Positions 40,732-43,120 of a stretch of 43,120 nt of DNA are shown here, piece after piece. The position numbers and the translations under genes were made by a program. Under the pieces are notes generated by a model. The model was not told the origin of the DNA, made no database searches, and saw nothing but the letters and a program-made list of their open reading frames with translations. Origin of the DNA: Selenomonadales bacterium OttesenSCG-928-I06 (GTDB taxonomy: Bacteria; Bacillota; Negativicutes; Sporomusales; Sporomusaceae); the NCBI GenBank assembly GCA_030266395.1, contig JAJDHX010000007.1, forward strand, positions 1 to 43,120, given 5' to 3'. Within the stretch, counting starts at the first letter, position 1, and the number at the start of each line of letters is the position of its first letter.

Positions 40732-42672
40732 TTAGAAACTGCATTTTACACCTATCTGATAATTTCTGCCAGGAGCACTCCACCAATCTCCGGGCCCACC
40801 ACCATAAGGACCAACATTAGAAAATTCAGCATAATATTTATCAAAAATATTATTAACTCTTACAAACAATGTTGCGTGTTTATCTACTTTAAAGTTTGCA
40901 GCTACATCACATACCCAATATGTATCTGTCGGATATATTTTATCAGTGCCGTTTTTCGCACCTGGTTTATCTATGATCCCTCTGCCAATTAAGGATACAT
41001 CATATTTTTCTTTTTCAAATGTAAAAGCAATATTCCACATTCCCTTAGGAATAAGGCCATTTATATTTTCTGCAGTTGTTTTATAGCTATCAATTTTTGT
41101 GTATGTATATCCCACAAATCCTGAAATTTTATCAGAAAATCTTTTGTTTAGGCTTACACTAAATCCTTTGGCATCTTCTTCAGTGATATTATCATATTTA
41201 TTTGTAACAAAATTATAGCCAACCACATTTTCAGAATCTCTTTTAAAGAAATTTAAATTAGCAGTAAATGAATCATTAAATTTATGATTTAAACCAATTT
41301 CTACATTATGACCATCTTCTGCTTTAAGTCTTTGATTGCCATAACTGCTATAAAGTTGATACGCATTAGGGGCAACAAAAAACTCTTTATAAGCAACATA
41401 GTAATTTGTTTTATCATTTGCCTTGTAACCAAGATTAATACTTGGCGAAGATTCTGTGCCATAAAGGGAATGATTATCTGTTCTTACCCCATAAGTCAGG
41501 GTGAATTTTTTGCCTATTTTCCAATCATCTTGAATATAAAAGGCTCTATTTGTATTATTTTTATCACCAAATCTATCCCAACTGTCATCATAATTTTTGA
41601 TTTTATCTTCATTAAAATCAAAGCCACCAATAATAATGTGTTTATCATTAGGTCTATAATCTAATTGAACTTGTACACCACGAGACTCTAAATCCATTAG
41701 CCAGCGGCTAAAAGCTATATTTGTTTTATCATCATTGTATTCATTTTTATTTCTATATAAAGATAGCTTTGCTAAAAATTTATCGTTTATCTTTTGATTA
41801 TAAATTAAACTGACTCTATCATAATCCAAACTGCCTTTAATTCTTTTGCCGCTATTCCAGCCGCGACTGCTATCTGTCCGGTCATAGTCTCCTTCATATC
41901 TTTGATAAAACAAACTTAAATCTGTACCTTCGCTAAATTCTTGAGTTAGTTTCAGATTTATTGATTCTGTATTGTTGCGAGAAATAACCCTTTTGCCATG
42001 ACCATCTTTATAATCTCCTGACAGCGATTTTTGTCCACTCAAAAACCAACTGAATTTGTTTTCTGTTCCTTGAGTATAAATTTTATAATTTTCATAATTA
42101 TTATTACCGCCTGCTATGGAAAAAGAAGTCTTTTTGTCTGGGCTCTTTTTAGTAATTAAGTTTATTACGCCGCCTTTAGCATCAGAACCGTAAAGAGTAG
42201 AAGCAGCACCTTTTAATATTTCTATTTTTTCGATTCCATCAAGGTCTACATATTGCTCAAAAGGAAAACCATTACCACCATTATCAACTGTAACACGAAC
42301 CCCATCTATCAAAAAAACCACTTGATTAGTCCCTTGAATATAAAGTCTATTAGTTATATTTCCAGAAGCATATTTGCTGATATTGACACCAGGCACGTCT
42401 CTTAAAACTTGCTCTAAATTTTCATAGTTTCTCTGTTCTATTTCTTCTTTAGTAACTATAGTGATATCTGCCTTGGTTTCATGTCTGTTTACTTCTGTCT
42501 TTGTTGCAGTAACAACTACTCTATCTAAGGTAGACTCAGAAACATTACTGGCTGATACCTCTAATTTAACAGTCTCATTGCTTTGGTCATCTGCAGGTTC
42601 TTCTGCATAAACAACAGTTGTTGTAAGCAAAGAAGAGATAGCTAAATATAACAATATTTGTTTTTTTGTCAT
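40732..42672 (-). CDS. btuB: TonB-dependent vitamin B12 (corrinoid) outer-membrane receptor
   Basis: A 646-residue TonB-dependent receptor. Signal peptide 1-23 (ending VVYA); a TonB-box region with LDRVVVTATK (49-58); plug domain about 60-185 (ADITIVTKEEIEQRNYENLE, DVPGVNISKY, FLIDGVRV, EKIEILKGAASTLYGSDAKGG); a 22-strand barrel to a terminal Phe (YQIGVKCSF). The length is near E. coli BtuB (614). The cobalamin riboswitch immediately upstream supports B12 over iron. GAGGGAG lies before the ATG at 42672. A perfect stem GTAAATAG/CTATTTAC (42720-42740) lies between the leader terminator and the gene. Confidence 0.9.
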   Translation of the reverse strand: MTKKQILLYLAISSLLTTTVVYAEEPADDQSNETVKLEVSASNVSESTLDRVVVTATKTEVNRHETKADITIVTKEEIEQRNYENLEQVLRDVPGVNISKYASGNITNRLYIQGTNQVVFLIDGVRVTVDNGGNGFPFEQYVDLDGIEKIEILKGAASTLYGSDAKGGVINLITKKSPDKKTSFSIAGGNNNYENYKIYTQGTENKFSWFLSGQKSLSGDYKDGHGKRVISRNNTESINLKLTQEFSEGTDLSLFYQRYEGDYDRTDSSRGWNSGKRIKGSLDYDRVSLIYNQKINDKFLAKLSLYRNKNEYNDDKTNIAFSRWLMDLESRGVQVQLDYRPNDKHIIIGGFDFNEDKIKNYDDSWDRFGDKNNTNRAFYIQDDWKIGKKFTLTYGVRTDNHSLYGTESSPSINLGYKANDKTNYYVAYKEFFVAPNAYQLYSSYGNQRLKAEDGHNVEIGLNHKFNDSFTANLNFFKRDSENVVGYNFVTNKYDNITEEDAKGFSVSLNKRFSDKISGFVGYTYTKIDSYKTTAENINGLIPKGMWNIAFTFEKEKYDVSLIGRGIIDKPGAKNGTDKIYPTDTYWVCDVAANFKVDKHATLFVRVNNIFDKYYAEFSNVGPYGGGPGDWWSAPGRNYQIGVKCSF

Positions 42673-42748
42673 TTTTTCAATCTGCTCCCTCTTAATTTAT
42701 TAGCGAAAAATTAGATTGTGTAAATAGATTACCTATTTACAAATGACG

Positions 42749-42808
42749 TCAAAAATAAAAGCCTGACAATGCGCAAATGCGAAGACAGGCTGAAAACATC
42801 ATTTTCAT
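42749..42808 (-). CDS. Putative 19-codon leader ORF between riboswitch and terminator
   Basis: An ATG at 42808 is preceded by GGGGAGGGG (42815-42823) six bases away, the strongest ribosome site in this area. It reads MKMMFSACLRICALSGFYF then TGA at 42749-42751. Its codons run through both arms of the intrinsic terminator (42751-42792). If translated, ribosomes would prevent the stem from forming. It could also be a chance frame, in which case GGGGAGGGG would serve only as part of the riboswitch expression platform. Confidence 0.4.
   Translation of the reverse strand: MKMMFSACLRICALSGFYF
42751..42792 (-). terminator. Intrinsic terminator of the cobalamin riboswitch
   Basis: On the minus strand AGCCTGTC and GTCAGGCT close a hairpin that also contains the inner stem CGCA/TGCG, followed by TTTATTTTT. 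It lies downstream of the riboswitch aptamer and 78 bases before btuB, as expected for transcriptional control. Confidence 0.75.
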
Positions 42809-42829
42809 GCAAATCCCCTCCCCATCGTT

Positions 42830-43010
42830 CGTAGGTCTAACGGTGATTATCAAACAGGCAGTTCTCCTGGCTCTAGGTCATCGCTCCTCTACGCCTTCCC
42901 AAGAGTTTATCTCCCAGTGACATAAATGTAGATTTGCTCGCTATTACAGTGGCGGGACCGCGTCGGCTTCAAACCGAACTTCCCTATTAAGTCTTAAAAG
43001 ACACCTGCTT
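42830..43010 (-). promoter_or_regulatory. Cobalamin riboswitch controlling the B12 uptake operon
   Basis: Read on the minus strand the conserved elements occur in order: AGGTGTC at the 5' end (about 43005), GCCACTG (42947-42953), GGGAAGGC (42893-42900) and the B12 box GAGCCAGGAGAACTGCC (42857-42873), which differs from the usual form only by AC in place of CC. Binding of adenosylcobalamin or a related corrinoid would turn off btuB and the genes after it. The boundaries are approximate. Confidence 0.93.
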
Positions 43011-43045
43011 TTTACTATTCAATTTTAGATAATAACTGACAATTA

Positions 43046-43074
43046 ATTTTAACATTTATAAAAATATGTGTCAA
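43046..43074 (-). promoter_or_regulatory. Promoter of the B12 uptake operon
   Basis: Minus strand -35 TTGACA (43069-43074), 17-base spacer, -10 TAAAAT (43046-43051). The predicted start is near 43038, some 28 bases before the riboswitch. Nearly consensus, and the best promoter in the window. Confidence 0.75.
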
Positions 43075-43080
43075 TTTAAC

Positions 43081-43120
43081 AAAAACACATGGGAAGTATG
43101 CATATACGCGAATTTTCATC
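43081..43120. repeat. Probable second copy of the palindromic repeat, cut by the window edge
   Basis: AAAAACACATGGGAAGT (43081-43097) followed by an alternating ATGCATATACGCG resembles the left end of the element at 11086 (AAAAACGCATGAGAAGT then GCGTATATGC). Only about 30 bases can be compared, so it is tentative. Confidence 0.4.

Noticed and set aside
40732-42672. Reading the TonB-dependent receptor operon as siderophore/haem uptake
   Set aside because: The receptor, permease and ATPase families cannot decide this alone, but the cobalamin riboswitch directly upstream and the absence of a clear Fur site favour corrinoids.
1-43120. CRISPR arrays, tRNA/rRNA genes, prophage or transposase genes
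   Set aside because: No regularly spaced repeats, no cloverleaf or rRNA-like stretch and no recombinase or transposase motif was found on either strand by eye.

Overview
The window reads as one long, AT-rich stretch of a Gram-negative-type (diderm) Firmicute, almost certainly a member of the Negativicutes. The evidence is the combination of lipid A/LPS genes (lpxA, lpxB, lpxC, lpxD, lpxI, fabZ, lpxL-type acyltransferase, waaA, msbA), outer-membrane (OM) assembly genes (bamA, three ompH/skp paralogues, tamB, tolC), an MlaEFD system whose MlaD is elongated as in Veillonella, and TonB/ExbB/ExbD, together with strong AGGAGG-type ribosome binding sites. I cannot name a genus. All genes except one small STAS gene are on the minus strand, so transcription runs from high to low coordinates.

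Region 1 (about 29750 down to 1) is a contiguous envelope-building locus. In order of transcription it holds mlaE-mlaF-mlaD (phospholipid transport), tolC, tamB (split by a frameshift in an A7 run), a sigma-70 family factor, a single-pass membrane protein, bamA, an unrecognised exported protein made of three ~90-residue repeats, three skp/ompH genes, lpxD, a small YjbH-like barrel, an lpxL-type acyltransferase, a 128-bp palindromic repeat, an unrecognised 789-residue membrane protein paired with a GlnQ-type ATPase, then lpxC-fabZ-lpxA-lpxI-lpxB-msbA-waaA and the first codons of a further gene (lpxK by synteny). Several intercistronic hairpins and internal promoters divide it into sub-operons (promoters seen upstream of skp, the YjbH-like gene, lpxA and the bamA group; a palindrome upstream of lpxC).

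Region 2 (30202-34442) has a STAS-domain protein transcribed divergently from mlaE, a bidirectional terminator, then nadD and a MacA/MacB-type efflux set (adaptor, separate ATPase, separate permease) that could use the TolC of region 1.

Region 3 (34443-43120) is a vitamin B12 (corrinoid) uptake operon: a consensus promoter, a cobalamin riboswitch, a 19-codon ORF that overlaps an intrinsic terminator, then btuB (TonB-dependent receptor), btuC, btuD with an unusual C-terminal domain, exbB, exbD, tonB, a TIM-barrel enzyme that is a candidate cobamide-remodelling hydrolase (CbiR-like), and the binding protein btuF. Together these would carry cobamides across both membranes and possibly remodel them.

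The observations most worth following are the 789-residue membrane protein with an EAA-like coupling motif beside an orphan GlnQ-type ATPase (a possible undescribed envelope ABC system), the homopolymer frameshift in tamB beside mlaEFD, the triple-repeat protein next to bamA, the CbiR candidate, and the riboswitch/short-ORF/terminator arrangement. No tRNA, rRNA, CRISPR array or insertion sequence was seen.
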